Assembly: GCA_040767925.1 (NCBI GenBank)
Contig: JAXGNN010000001.1
Location: 1,302,001-1,366,000, forward strand
Length of the DNA: 64,000 bases
Reading direction: 5' to 3'
Source: Phil1 sp040767925
Lineage (GTDB): Bacteria > Bacillota > Clostridia > Christensenellales > CAG-138
The notes below the pieces were generated by a model. The model was given only the letters and a program-made list of their open reading frames with translations, was not told where the DNA came from and did not search any database. Both the position numbers and the translations under genes were made by a program. This document shows positions 1-7,767 of this stretch, piece after piece; within the stretch, counting starts at the first letter, position 1; each line of letters begins with the position of its first letter.

Positions 1-1
1 C

Positions 2-73
2 GCCTCCTGCACGGGCTGCGGGCTCTGCATCCAGATGTGCAAATTCGACGCGATCGAAAGGGTGGGCGGCTGA
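2..73 (+). CDS. iorA: Indolepyruvate:ferredoxin oxidoreductase alpha subunit, C-terminal fragment
   Basis: Only the last 23 codons before the TGA at 71-73 lie in the window; the gene runs off the left edge. They contain CTGCGLCIQMC, a C-x2-C-x2-C-x3-C cluster followed by KFDAI, the usual end of the ferredoxin-like 4Fe-4S domain that closes IorA. The enzyme is a TPP- and Fe-S-dependent cytosolic complex that oxidatively decarboxylates aryl pyruvates from aromatic amino acids to aryl-acyl-CoA and reduces ferredoxin. Identity rests on this motif plus iorB starting one base after the stop, which fits translational coupling in one operon. Confidence 0.8.
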   Translation, partial: ASCTGCGLCIQMCKFDAIERVGG

Positions 74-74
74 T

Positions 75-653
75 ATGGCAAAGAGCATACTGCTCGTGGG
101 CGTGGGCGGCCAGGGGACGATCCTCATCTCGAAAATACTCACCGCGGGCCTCATCGAGATGGGCTTTCAGGTGAAGATGAGCGAGATCCACGGCATGAGC
201 CAGCGGGGCGGCAGCGTCACCACGCAGATCAAGTACGGCGACGTTGTTTACGCGCCGAACATCGGCCTCGCCGAGGCGGACACGGTCATTTCCTTCGAGA
301 AGGCTGAGGCGCTGCGCGCGCTGCCTTACCTGAAAAAAGGCGGCACGCTCATTACGGACGAAAGGGAAATCCACCCGATCACCGTCCTCTCGGGCGCGGC
401 GAGCTACCCGCACGACGCGATCGCGGCGCTAAAAAAGGTCGTCGACCCCGGCAAGCTCATCGTCATCCGCGCGGCGGAAACGGCCAAAGCGCTCGGCAAC
501 ATCCGCGCGCAGAACATCGTGCTGCTCGGCGCGCTCGTCCGGGCATTGAAGCTCGAGGGCGTTGACTGGAAGGGGCTCGTCGCCCGATACGTCCCCGAGA
601 AGGCGAAGGACATGAACCTCGCCGCGTTCGAAGCGGGCTACAACATGGAATAA
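75..653 (+). CDS. iorB: Indolepyruvate:ferredoxin oxidoreductase beta subunit
   Basis: The 192-residue product has the full IorB length and belongs to the pyruvate ferredoxin oxidoreductase gamma-type (POR) family. The N-terminal glycine loop VGVGGQG (about 8-14) and the segment SEIHGMSQRGGSV (about 36-48) are family hallmarks. With IorA it converts indolepyruvate, phenylpyruvate or hydroxyphenylpyruvate to the aryl-acyl-CoA with reduction of ferredoxin. The start is one base after the iorA stop. The acyl-CoA product could be turned into acyl-phosphate by the phosphotransacylase encoded 33 bases downstream, giving substrate-level ATP if an acyl kinase exists elsewhere; that coupling is inferred from gene order. 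Confidence 0.92.
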   Translation: MAKSILLVGVGGQGTILISKILTAGLIEMGFQVKMSEIHGMSQRGGSVTTQIKYGDVVYAPNIGLAEADTVISFEKAEALRALPYLKKGGTLITDEREIHPITVLSGAASYPHDAIAALKKVVDPGKLIVIRAAETAKALGNIRAQNIVLLGALVRALKLEGVDWKGLVARYVPEKAKDMNLAAFEAGYNME

Positions 654-686
654 CCCCCCGGCGAGCGGGAGGATTGCGAGGCATCC

Positions 687-1613
687 ATGCATTTCAACTC
701 CTATGAGGACATCGTTTCCGCCTGCCGCAAGCGCGCCGAGCGGCGCGTGATGGCCATCGCGGGCGCCGAGGACGCGCCCGTCATCGAGGCCGCGCTCCAC
801 GCGTGGGACGAGGGCATCGCGGAGCCCATATTCGTGGGCAACGCGGCGAAGATCAAAGAACTCTTGCGCAGGGCCGGGCGCAACCCTTCGGCGTGCGGCG
901 TCGTGCACGCGGAGGAAGCGCAGGAGGCGCAGCGCGCGGTCGAGCTCGTCAAGGACGGCAGCGCGAACCTGCTGATGAAGGGCTTCATCGAGACGCGGGA
1001 GCTTCTTCGCCCCGTGGTCGCCAAGGAGAACGACCTTCGCACCGGCAAGCTCATGAGCCATGTCGTCTTTTTCGGCGGCGTGCCCAACTGCAAGAAGCTC
1101 ATCATCAGCTCCGACGGCGGCATGGTCATGTATCCGACGCTCGAAGATAAGGTGGGCATCATCGAAAACGCCGTGGACACCCTGATCAAAATGGGCTACG
1201 CGAACCCGAGCGTCGCGGTGCTGTGCGCCATAGAGGCCGTGAACCCCAAGATGAAGGAATCGGTCGAGGCGGCCGAGCTTCGCCGGATGAACCTCGAGGG
1301 AACCATAAAAAACTGCACGGTGTACGGCCCCATCTCCTACGACATCGCCATGAACGCGGACATCGCGCGGCACAAGGGATACGACTGCCCGCACTGCGGC
1401 GATTTCGACGTGCTCATCACGCCCGACATGAACAGCGGCAACATAATGGGCAAATGCCTCATCGTCACCGCGAGCGCGAAGATGGCGGGCGTGATCGTGG
1501 GCGCGCGCGCGCCCATCGTGCTCACCTCGCGCGGCTCCTCCGCCGAGGAAAAGTTCAACTCCATCGCCATCGCCGCGCTGATGGCGGCGGGGACGAGGGC
1601 AATTGACAATTGA
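687..1613 (+). CDS. ptb: Phosphate butyryltransferase-like phosphate acyltransferase
   Basis: The 308-residue product matches the Ptb/Pta phosphate acyltransferase family (about 300 residues). Recognisable segments are LLMKGFIETRELLRPV near 95-110, SDGGMVMYPTLEDK near 142-155 and the C-terminal VLTSRGSSAEEKFNSIAIAA. It exchanges CoA for phosphate on butyryl- or branched/aryl-acyl-CoA. Its position behind iorAB suggests the acyl-CoA from amino-acid oxidation is the substrate. The expected butyrate kinase partner is not next to it: an ATTGACAATT repeat and an IS30 element follow at once. The last codons, Ile-Asp-Asn-stop, are made of that repeat, so the natural C-terminus may have been replaced. 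Confidence 0.85.
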   Translation: MHFNSYEDIVSACRKRAERRVMAIAGAEDAPVIEAALHAWDEGIAEPIFVGNAAKIKELLRRAGRNPSACGVVHAEEAQEAQRAVELVKDGSANLLMKGFIETRELLRPVVAKENDLRTGKLMSHVVFFGGVPNCKKLIISSDGGMVMYPTLEDKVGIIENAVDTLIKMGYANPSVAVLCAIEAVNPKMKESVEAAELRRMNLEGTIKNCTVYGPISYDIAMNADIARHKGYDCPHCGDFDVLITPDMNSGNIMGKCLIVTASAKMAGVIVGARAPIVLTSRGSSAEEKFNSIAIAALMAAGTRAIDN

Positions 1614-1624
1614 TAATTGAGAAT
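1602..1624 (+). repeat. Module I ATTGACAATT repeat at the ptb 3' end, left flank of IS30 copy 1
   Basis: The string CAATTGACAATTGATAATTG is the same short array found beside many genes in the window. Here it supplies the ptb stop codon and is interrupted by the IS30 element that begins at 1625. The array resumes beyond the element at 2711 (ATTGACAATT). Confidence 0.85.
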
Positions 1625-2710
1625 ACTGAGTTAGCAGACCAAGTGCAACAGCAGTAGGGGAAAAAGGGAGTGACCCAGGAGGCAAGGCCTTGTAAAATGG
1701 GAGTTGCAAGACAAACCATAACAAGGAGGCGCCCGATGGATCACTACAGACATCTTAGCACAAAAGAACGAGAGATCACAATGGTTGAGCAAGGGAAAGC
1801 GATGAGCGTGCGGGCGATCGCCCGCACGCTTGGGCGCAGCCCGTCGACCATCAGCCGGGAGCTTCGCCGGAATCAAAACCGGGACGGCAGCTACAGCGCG
1901 TCCGCTGCAAACATCAGTTATTTGAAGCGGCGCGCTGCCTGCCATCGGCCAAGTATTTTCGCGAACCAAACAGCAAGAGCATATGTAGAAGAACTGATTA
2001 AGCGGAAATGGTCGCCGGAACAGATCGCGGGCCGGGCGAAGCTGGACGGATATCCGATACCGTTTTCATACAGCAGCATATATAGAGGGATCGACCACAA
2101 GCTCATTGCGCTGACGGACAAGCACGACCTGCGGCTCAAATGGCATTACAAGCGACGAAAGGCGCGTAAGCTGACCAAATGGGAGAACGTTACCGGAATT
2201 CACGAACGCCCGGAAGAGGTGAACGCCCGTACCCAGTTCGGGCATTGGGAAAGCGATACCGTGCTTGGCCAAAGGAAAACAGGCGGTTTCGCCACGCATG
2301 TTGAGCGGGTTACGGGCTTCTTGATCGCGAGCAGACTCCATGGGGGAAGCGGCGAAGAATATGCCGACGCCATGATTGACGCTTTCCGCGATTTCCCTTC
2401 TAGATCAAGGCGTTCTTTCACGGTCGACAGAGGCGGTGAATTTACCCGGCATGCCAGGATTGCCACGCAGCTTAACGCCAAAGTTTACTTCTGCGACCCT
2501 TACTCCTCGTGGCAGAAGGGCACAAATGAAAATACCAACGGATTGCTCCGTCAGTATTTTCCTAAAAAATCTTCGTTTCTTCCCATTACTCCGAGCGTCC
2601 TGCAGGCTGCCGTTGATTCCCTCAACGACAGACCCCGCAAACGCCTCGGCTGGCTATCCCCTCGTGAGCTCTTTTCTTTTTACCTGTTGCACTTGGTTTG
2701 AAAATGTGCC
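1625..2710 (+). mobile_element. IS30-family insertion sequence, copy 1 (1086 bp)
   Basis: The ends were set by comparing this copy with the inverted copy at 29351-30436: identity stops at ACTGAG on the left and GTGCC on the right, giving 1086 bp for both. Imperfect terminal inverted repeats share the core ACCAAGTGCAACAG (1638-1651) and its complement (2684-2697). The flanks are compatible with a 2-bp AT duplication, within the range reported for IS30, inside an ATTGACAATT array. One transposase gene fills the element. The two copies encode the same protein and the same incidental reading frames, so they look like products of recent transposition. Confidence 0.9.
1736..2701 (+). CDS. IS30-family DDE transposase, copy 1
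   Basis: The 321-residue product starts at the ATG preceded by AACAAGGAGG; an in-frame ATG 22 codons earlier lacks such a site. The N-terminal helix-turn-helix is VRAIARTLGRSPSTISREL (25-43), which binds the element ends. The integrase core shows the catalytic triad as D174 (GHWESDTVLG), D231 (FTVDRGGEF) and E265 (KGTNENTNG). It cuts and pastes or circularises the element; IS30 relatives often prefer palindromic targets. The stop codon overlaps the right terminal repeat. No frameshift or internal stop is seen, so it is probably active. The copy at 29360-30325 is identical at the protein level. Confidence 0.95.
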   Translation: MDHYRHLSTKEREITMVEQGKAMSVRAIARTLGRSPSTISRELRRNQNRDGSYSASAANISYLKRRAACHRPSIFANQTARAYVEELIKRKWSPEQIAGRAKLDGYPIPFSYSSIYRGIDHKLIALTDKHDLRLKWHYKRRKARKLTKWENVTGIHERPEEVNARTQFGHWESDTVLGQRKTGGFATHVERVTGFLIASRLHGGSGEEYADAMIDAFRDFPSRSRRSFTVDRGGEFTRHARIATQLNAKVYFCDPYSSWQKGTNENTNGLLRQYFPKKSSFLPITPSVLQAAVDSLNDRPRKRLGWLSPRELFSFYLLHLV

Positions 2711-2960
2711 ATTGACAATTATGTGAATAAGAAACGGCCTCTGCCTGAACGATGTTCGGCGGGGGCTGTTTTTCGTATGGTTCGGGAATTCGCGTCTATG
2801 TAGGGGCGGATTCCATATCCGCCCGACTTGCTGTCCCTGGTGACCCGGAAGAGATGCGGCGGGAACAGTCCTGCGGCGGTTTTCATCGCGTTCGGCTTCC
2901 TTACAAATGATCACCGCATATAAAGCGATCATCGCCTTCTGTCGCGCAGGACCGTCCCCC
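2711..2960 (+). repeat. Compound intergenic repeat A (modules I, II, III, IV)
   Basis: Together with bases up to 3097 this is a gene-free stretch of almost 400 bp. Module I remnant at 2711-2719. Module II hairpin at 2732-2772 (AAACGGCCTCTGCC, loop, GGCGGGGGCTGTTTTT), which looks like a rho-independent terminator. Module III near-palindrome at 2804-2824 with arms GGGCGGAT and ATCCGCCC around a 5-base loop. Module IV at 2861-2959, 99 bp, with inverted ends GGGAACAGTCCTGC and GCAGGACCGTCCCC and an internal GATCACCGC/GCGATC hairpin. The same order recurs in repeats B, C and D. Confidence 0.85.
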
Positions 2961-3097
2961 GGCTTTCTAAAGAAGGGTGGATCCCGGTTGCCACAGGACG
3001 AAAGCTTTTTCACCAAGAACATAGAATCTTGCGGCAAAATCGGATGTACGCTATCCTAGTATAGGTACACGAATCATTCAGACCGGAGATATGCCCC

Positions 3098-3847
3098 ATG
3101 ATTCAGGAAGGTTTTCAGAAGGTCGTTGAAGAGACGACGCGAAAATGCCTCGAGCATTTCTCCAATCGATTGCTTGCCGTGTATGTAACGGGAAGCATCA
3201 GCGTCAGCGAAGCGATCATGGGCGAGTCCGATCTGGATTATTGGGGTTTTATAACTGATGAATTGAGCGATTCGGATAAAAACTGGATAACAAAAACCGA
3301 AGCGGAGATCGATGGCCAATTCGATGTCATCGACGGGGCGCATATCAACATCCGCTCCATAGAGGCTCTTAAAAAGGATAAGTTCACGAGATTTGCTCTA
3401 AGACACAATTCTATCTTGTATTTCGGCGGCGATGTCGTTTCCCAACTCGATGCGTCGGGCTGCGATGCATACGCGCCGAACAAATGGCTTGCAAAAGAAA
3501 GGCTGCCATTTGCACGAAAATGTTTACATGACGCAACGCAAAACAGGTGCCCGGAATGCATCGATAAATTGCCGGAAAACAACTGTTTGGCGGCAAGAAA
3601 ATTCGCGCGGTATTTCATTCTGGTAGAGGGCGCGTATTTTCTGATGGCCAGAGGCGTATTCGAATCGTTTAAGCAGGAAGAAGTCATAAAACGGTTAAAG
3701 GAAAACAGCGTTGGATTTGATGACGTCCTTGATTTATCCCTCGCAGTTTTGAGGGAGCCACTCGCAACAGGCGGGGCGCACGGCGATTTTATCATACGGG
3801 TTCGCCCCTTCGTGGAATGGATGTTTGACGAAATTGAAAAAGCTTAG
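3098..3847 (+). CDS. Nucleotidyltransferase-domain protein, possible aminoglycoside nucleotidyltransferase type
   Basis: The 249-residue product has a polymerase-beta-type nucleotidyltransferase fold at the N-terminus: VYVTGSISVSEAIMGESDLDYW (about 29-49), with the GS pair at 32-33 and acidic metal ligands D45 and D47. A third acidic candidate lies in QFDVIDG. The helical C-terminal half (KFARYFILVEGAYFLMARGVF onward) resembles the substrate-binding region of ANT/KNTase-like enzymes, which adenylylate antibiotics or other small molecules. No specific substrate can be assigned. The start follows CGGAGAT. Its base composition is clearly more AT-rich than its neighbours (AAA, GAT and AAT codons are common) and repeats A and B enclose it, which suggests acquisition by transfer. 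Confidence 0.65.
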   Translation: MIQEGFQKVVEETTRKCLEHFSNRLLAVYVTGSISVSEAIMGESDLDYWGFITDELSDSDKNWITKTEAEIDGQFDVIDGAHINIRSIEALKKDKFTRFALRHNSILYFGGDVVSQLDASGCDAYAPNKWLAKERLPFARKCLHDATQNRCPECIDKLPENNCLAARKFARYFILVEGAYFLMARGVFESFKQEEVIKRLKENSVGFDDVLDLSLAVLREPLATGGAHGDFIIRVRPFVEWMFDEIEKA

Positions 3848-3935
3848 CTCTCTACGCTTTGAAATAAGGCTCTGGTGAGCTTTTCCGCTACAACCCGTCG
3901 TAATACCGCAGAAAAGCTTTATCAGCAATTGGGTA

Positions 3936-4307
3936 GAAGACGCTCCCTCGCCTGAACGATGTTCGGCGGGACTGTTTTTCGTATGGTTCGTGGATTCGCG
4001 TCTATGTAGGGGCGGATTCCATATCCGCCCGACTTGCAATGCTCCGGGGACGGTTCTGCGCGCGCGAGGGCGATGCGGGATAGAATTTCATATTAACGCC
4101 GTCGGGAAGATGAGCGAATGGGAAAGGGCAGAACTGTCCCCGACGACGCGCGGAAAAAACAGCCTCGGGAACGGTCCTGCGGCGGTTTTCATCGCGTTCG
4201 GCCTCCTTACAAATGATCACCGCATATAAAGCGATCATCGCCTTCTGTCGCGCAGGACCGTCCCCCCGGTCTTCTGAAGAAAAAAGGACGGATATGGAAT
4301 CCGTCCT
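3936..4307 (+). repeat. Compound intergenic repeat B (modules II, III, two IV, variant III)
   Basis: This fills most of the gene-free 3848-4338. Module II is partial at about 3944-3980. Module III near-palindrome at 4010-4030. Two module IV elements follow: 4046-4141 (96 bp, ends GGGGACGGTTCTGC and GCAGAACTGTCCCC) and 4167-4265 (99 bp, ends GGGAACGGTCCTGC and GCAGGACCGTCCCC). The second is almost identical to the element in repeat A. A final module III variant at 4285-4307 has arms GGACGGAT and ATCCGTCC: both arms changed in a complementary way. Confidence 0.85.
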
Positions 4308-4338
4308 AATAAAATCGCTCCCTGCGGCGCCTCAATTG

Positions 4339-5277
4339 TCAGCTTTCAACCGTCCCCGCATCCCCTCGCCTCCCCATCGCGAGGTTGAAGGCCGCGATGG
4401 CGACCTCGAGCATGTCCTCGGTGGGTTCCTTCGTCGTGATGCGCTGAAGGGCGAGGCCCGGCGCGCGGATGACGCGGGTGAGGAGGTTGTCGTACTTGGC
4501 GGCGACGCGCAAAAGCTCATAGGAGATGCCCGCGACCACGGGAAGGAAGACGATGCGAAGCAGGAGCCGGACGAAGAAGTTCGCGTTCCAGCCGACCGCC
4601 GCGAAAAAGAGGATGGACACCGCCATCACGAGGAAAAGATAGTTCGTGCCGCAGCGCGCGTGCAGCCGCGTGTGCTTCATGGCGTTTTCGGGGGTGATCT
4701 CCTCCTCCGCCTCGTAGCAGGCGATGGTCTTATGCTCCGCCCCGTGGTACATGAACACGCGCCGCACGTCCTTGATGGAAGCGCACAGCAGGATGTATCC
4801 TACGAAGATCGCGAGGCGGACGAGGCCCTCCGTCAGGCTCTTCCAGATGCCGTGCACCGCGAGCTTGCCGAAAGCGAGCGTGCTCACGAGGTTGGGCAGC
4901 ACGAAAAAGAGGCCGACGCTCAGGGCGACCGCGAGCACGACCGCGAGGCCGATCACCACGCTCTCCGTCGATTTGCCGAGCTTCTCGCTCAGCCATTTTT
5001 CGAATTTGCCGGGCTCCTCGTCGATTTCCTCGCCCGCGAGCTTCGCGCTCTCGGCGAGCGTGCCCATGCCCGTCGAGAGGGACTCGATAAAAACAACGAC
5101 GCCGCGCACGATCGGCAGCCCGAGGAAGGTGCCCTTCTGCGCTTTGGAGCGCATGGGCGTATATTGGGTGGCGATGGACCCGTCCGGCTTGCGCACGGCC
5201 AGGGCGATGCCTTCGCTCGATTTCATCATCACGCCCTCCATGACAGCCTGACCGCCGACGCTGCATACCTTCGACAT
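4339..5277 (-). CDS. DUF1385 family membrane protein (YqhQ-like)
   Basis: The 312-residue product matches DUF1385/YqhQ in length and motifs: an N-terminal VGGQAVMEGVMM, LPIVRGVVVF, and the central MYHGAEHKTI with conserved His residues, followed by HARCGTNYLF. At least three hydrophobic segments (about 107-130, 145-165 and 215-250) indicate an integral membrane protein. In Firmicutes yqhQ is widespread and its biochemical role is unresolved, so none is claimed here. The gene is divergent from the SpoIIQ-like gene across a 124-bp gap. Its 3' end faces repeat B, which may provide a terminator. Confidence 0.85.
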   Translation of the reverse strand: MSKVCSVGGQAVMEGVMMKSSEGIALAVRKPDGSIATQYTPMRSKAQKGTFLGLPIVRGVVVFIESLSTGMGTLAESAKLAGEEIDEEPGKFEKWLSEKLGKSTESVVIGLAVVLAVALSVGLFFVLPNLVSTLAFGKLAVHGIWKSLTEGLVRLAIFVGYILLCASIKDVRRVFMYHGAEHKTIACYEAEEEITPENAMKHTRLHARCGTNYLFLVMAVSILFFAAVGWNANFFVRLLLRIVFLPVVAGISYELLRVAAKYDNLLTRVIRAPGLALQRITTKEPTEDMLEVAIAAFNLAMGRRGDAGTVES

Positions 5278-5373
5278 AGATCATTTCCTTTCGGGTAATG
5301 AGGCCATTATATCATATAAGTCCAGGCATAAGTGGGGCGCAATGTGAAAAAAGATTGAAAATGGAAGATGTGG

Positions 5374-5387
5374 GGCATACTTATGCC
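5374..5387. promoter_or_regulatory. Perfect inverted repeat upstream of the SpoIIQ-like gene
   Basis: GGCATA-CT-TATGCC is a perfect 6-bp inverted repeat just ahead of the ribosome-binding stretch GAGGTGAT of the gene at 5402. It could be an operator or a short 5' hairpin that tunes translation. A GCATA at 5326-5330 followed 15 bases later by GAAAAAAGAT loosely resembles a sigma-F/G type promoter, but this is weak. Confidence 0.35.
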
Positions 5388-5401
5388 GAGGTGATGCTTT
5401 T

Positions 5402-6124
5402 ATGAAGCAAAGGTTGCTTTCTCTTTTCGCGGCCGTAAAGACAGGTACGGCGAAATTCCTGCGCGCGAAGGGCATATATGTGGTGATCATGACCTGCGTG
5501 GCCGCGGCGGGCCTCGCCGCGGCGCTGCTCATCCCCGGGCCGGGCGGCGAAGAATCCCCCGACGCGACGGACCCGGGCGGCGCCGTGGGCAAGTCGGAGG
5601 ATGAAACGCTCTACGTGCTGCGCACGCCGCAGCCCTCGCCCACCCCCTCCCCCACGCCCATCCCCGATTTCACGCAGGCGCCCGCCACGGGCAAGCCGAC
5701 GTCGAAACCCCTGTGGTCCCCGCCCGTGCGCGGCGAGATCATCTGGGGCTACGCGGTCGATCAGCTGATCTATTCGCGCACGCTCAAGCAGTGGATGACC
5801 CACGCGGGCGTCGACGTGGCCTCGCCCAAGGGGACCGATGTCTGCGCCGTGTTCGGCGGCACCGTCGAATCGGTCTACACGGACGACCTGCTCGGCTGCT
5901 GCGTCGAGGTGACGGGAGAAAACGGCTTTTCCGCCCTCTACGCCAACCTGAAGGAGGAGCCGCCCGTCAACGAGGGCGACAACATCAAGGCGGGCGCGAC
6001 CGTGGGCTACGTCGGCGACACGGCGGTGTCTGAATGCGGGGACAAGAGCCACGTCCACTTCGAATTGAGGAAGGACGGCGCCTGCGTCGACCCGACCAAG
6101 TATGTGAAATTCATCAAGGAATAA
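5402..6124 (+). CDS. spoIIQ: SpoIIQ-like M23/LytM-domain sporulation protein
   Basis: The 240-residue product has one N-terminal membrane segment (about 25-45), a proline-rich linker (PQPSPTPSPTPIP, 77-88) and a C-terminal LytM/M23 domain. Zn ligands appear intact: H134 and D138 in MTHAGVDVA, and H217 and H219 in SHVHFEL. SpoIIQ is made in the forespore and pairs with mother-cell SpoIIIAH across the intermembrane space during engulfment; the Bacillus protein has a degenerate active site, whereas clostridial SpoIIQ usually keeps its metal ligands. No spoIIIA genes are nearby, so a general cell-wall endopeptidase is possible. A terminator follows at 6149. Confidence 0.7.
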   Translation: MKQRLLSLFAAVKTGTAKFLRAKGIYVVIMTCVAAAGLAAALLIPGPGGEESPDATDPGGAVGKSEDETLYVLRTPQPSPTPSPTPIPDFTQAPATGKPTSKPLWSPPVRGEIIWGYAVDQLIYSRTLKQWMTHAGVDVASPKGTDVCAVFGGTVESVYTDDLLGCCVEVTGENGFSALYANLKEEPPVNEGDNIKAGATVGYVGDTAVSECGDKSHVHFELRKDGACVDPTKYVKFIKE

Positions 6125-6148
6125 GCGTATCCCGGCAAGCGGCGATGC

Positions 6149-6176
6149 GGAAAAGGCGGCGCTATGCCGCTTTTTC
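6149..6176 (+). terminator. Rho-independent terminator after the SpoIIQ-like gene
   Basis: A hairpin of AAAAGGCGGC and GCCGCTTTTT around the loop GCTAT (stem of about ten pairs with one wobble) is followed by C and GC-rich sequence. The T-rich 3' arm doubles as the U-tract. Confidence 0.8.
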
Positions 6177-6231
6177 GCGCGCCCGCGCTCCGAGATGGAA
6201 GCCCCGCGCGAAGAACATAAGGAGGAATCGT

Positions 6232-6444
6232 ATGACGGATAAACTCGAATCCATGATCAGACGGGGCGCCGCCGAGGGCGTCAAAACGCTGCGCGCCATC
6301 TGCGCGGACGGCGGGATGAAGCCCGCGGACAGGATCGCCGCGGCGAAGGCGCTGCTCGAATACGGGCTGAAGCGGGAAAACGCCGGGGAGGAGGGCACCT
6401 TGCGCGTGGTGCTCGAGAACGTGCCCGAGGAGTTCCTCGCGTAA
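6232..6444 (+). CDS. Small conserved-looking hypothetical protein (70 aa)
   Basis: This short gene starts at an ATG preceded by TAAGGAGGAATCGT, a strong ribosome-binding site. The 70-residue product is helical and charged: LESMIRRGAAEGVKTLRAICADGGMKPADRIAAAKALLEYGLKRE, then VVLENVPEEFLA. The DRIAAAKALLEYGL helix resembles DNA-binding small proteins of the terminase-small-subunit type, but too little is present to assign a function. It has no signal peptide or membrane segment. It is separated from the SpoIIQ-like gene by a terminator and precedes the aminotransferase by 117 bases. Confidence 0.6.
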   Translation: MTDKLESMIRRGAAEGVKTLRAICADGGMKPADRIAAAKALLEYGLKRENAGEEGTLRVVLENVPEEFLA

Positions 6445-6561
6445 CACTTATATAGGATATATAATGCCCCGTTTCGTTGAAGCTTCATTTTCGCCAGAGT
6501 ACAATAAAATAGGAAGTATTTCATCGGTTCTTCACGGCTTCGATCGGAGGGATTTTTCGAT

Positions 6562-7767
6562 ATGCCGCAATTTTCCAAAAACCTCGACGGCATCACGGGC
6601 AGCGCGATCCGGGAGCTGTTCAAGCTGCTCCAGGCGGGCGACGTCATCTCTTTCGGCGGCGGGAACCCCTCCGCCTCCTCCTTTCCCGTGGATGAGATCC
6701 GGGAAATCACCGGCGCTTTGCTGGAAGAAAAAGGCCGCGAGCTGCTCCAGTACGGCCCCACGGAGGGCTACGCGCCGCTTCGCCGCGCCGTATCCCGGCA
6801 CATGCTCGAGCCGCGCGGCGTAAACGTGCCGGAGGAATGCATACTGCCCACCTCAGGCTCCTCGCAGGCGATCGACCTCATCTGTCGCGTCTATATCGAT
6901 CCGGGCGACGTCATACTCGTCGAGGCGCCCACCTTCCTCGGCGCGCTGCAGACCATGCGCATCAGCGGCGCGCGGCTCGTGAGCGTCCCCGTCGACGACG
7001 AGGGCGTGGACGTCGGCGCGCTCGAGCGGCTCATGCGCGAACACAAACCCAAGCTTTTCTACTGCATCCCCACTTTTCAGAACCCCACGGGCAGGACGCT
7101 GCCCCCCGCGCGGCGCCGCCGCATCTCGGAGCTCGCCGAAGAATACGACGTCATGGTCGTCGAGGACGACCCGTATTACGCCCTTCGCTACAGCGGGGAG
7201 CCCGTTCCGCCCATCAAATCGTTCGACCGCGGCGGCCGCGTGCTGCTGCTCAACAGCTTCTCCAAAACCATGTCCCCCGGCATGCGCGTGGGCATCGTCG
7301 CGGGGCCGGCGGACGCCATACGCAAGATGGTCATCATCAAGCAGGGCGCGGACACCATCACGCCCACCCTTATGCAGGCGACGGCGGCGGAATTCCTCGA
7401 GCGCGGGCTCATGCCCGCGCAGCTCGCGCGCATCCGTCCCGAATACGCCCGCCGGCTCAACGTCATGCTCGAAAGCATGGACGAATATTTCCCCCGGGAG
7501 TGCGTTTACACGCGGCCCGAGGGCGGCCTGTTCGTCTGGGGCGAGTGCCCGGGGCTCGACATGCTCTCCCTCGTCGGGAAGGCCATGCGCGAGAGGAAGG
7601 TCGCCTACGTTCCCGGCGTGCATTTCTTCGCCGAGCCGGGCGACTTCCGCCACACCTTCCGCCTCAACTTCTCCGGCTGCTGCATCGAGGATATCCCGGT
7701 GGGGCTGAAACGCCTGGGCGAGCTGATGAAGGAAGAACTTGTAAGGCAATTGACAATTGATAATTGA
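6562..7767 (+). CDS. PLP-dependent aminotransferase, 2-aminoadipate/aromatic (class I/II) type
   Basis: The 401-residue product belongs to fold-type I aminotransferases of the LysN/ARO8/MocR-catalytic subgroup, but without a GntR DNA-binding domain. Visible elements are FGGGNPSASSFP (31-42), the PTFQNPTGRT loop near 170-179 with the cofactor-ring Asn, EDDPYYALRY (201-210), the PLP lysine K235 in NSFSKTMSPGMRVG and a C-terminal FRLNFSG whose Arg should bind the substrate carboxylate. It probably transaminates 2-oxoglutarate with an aromatic, branched or aminoadipate-type amino acid. The final residues QLTIDN and the stop come from the module I repeat, so the C-terminus has been altered or extended. 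Confidence 0.85.
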   Translation: MPQFSKNLDGITGSAIRELFKLLQAGDVISFGGGNPSASSFPVDEIREITGALLEEKGRELLQYGPTEGYAPLRRAVSRHMLEPRGVNVPEECILPTSGSSQAIDLICRVYIDPGDVILVEAPTFLGALQTMRISGARLVSVPVDDEGVDVGALERLMREHKPKLFYCIPTFQNPTGRTLPPARRRRISELAEEYDVMVVEDDPYYALRYSGEPVPPIKSFDRGGRVLLLNSFSKTMSPGMRVGIVAGPADAIRKMVIIKQGADTITPTLMQATAAEFLERGLMPAQLARIRPEYARRLNVMLESMDEYFPRECVYTRPEGGLFVWGECPGLDMLSLVGKAMRERKVAYVPGVHFFAEPGDFRHTFRLNFSGCCIEDIPVGLKRLGELMKEELVRQLTIDN

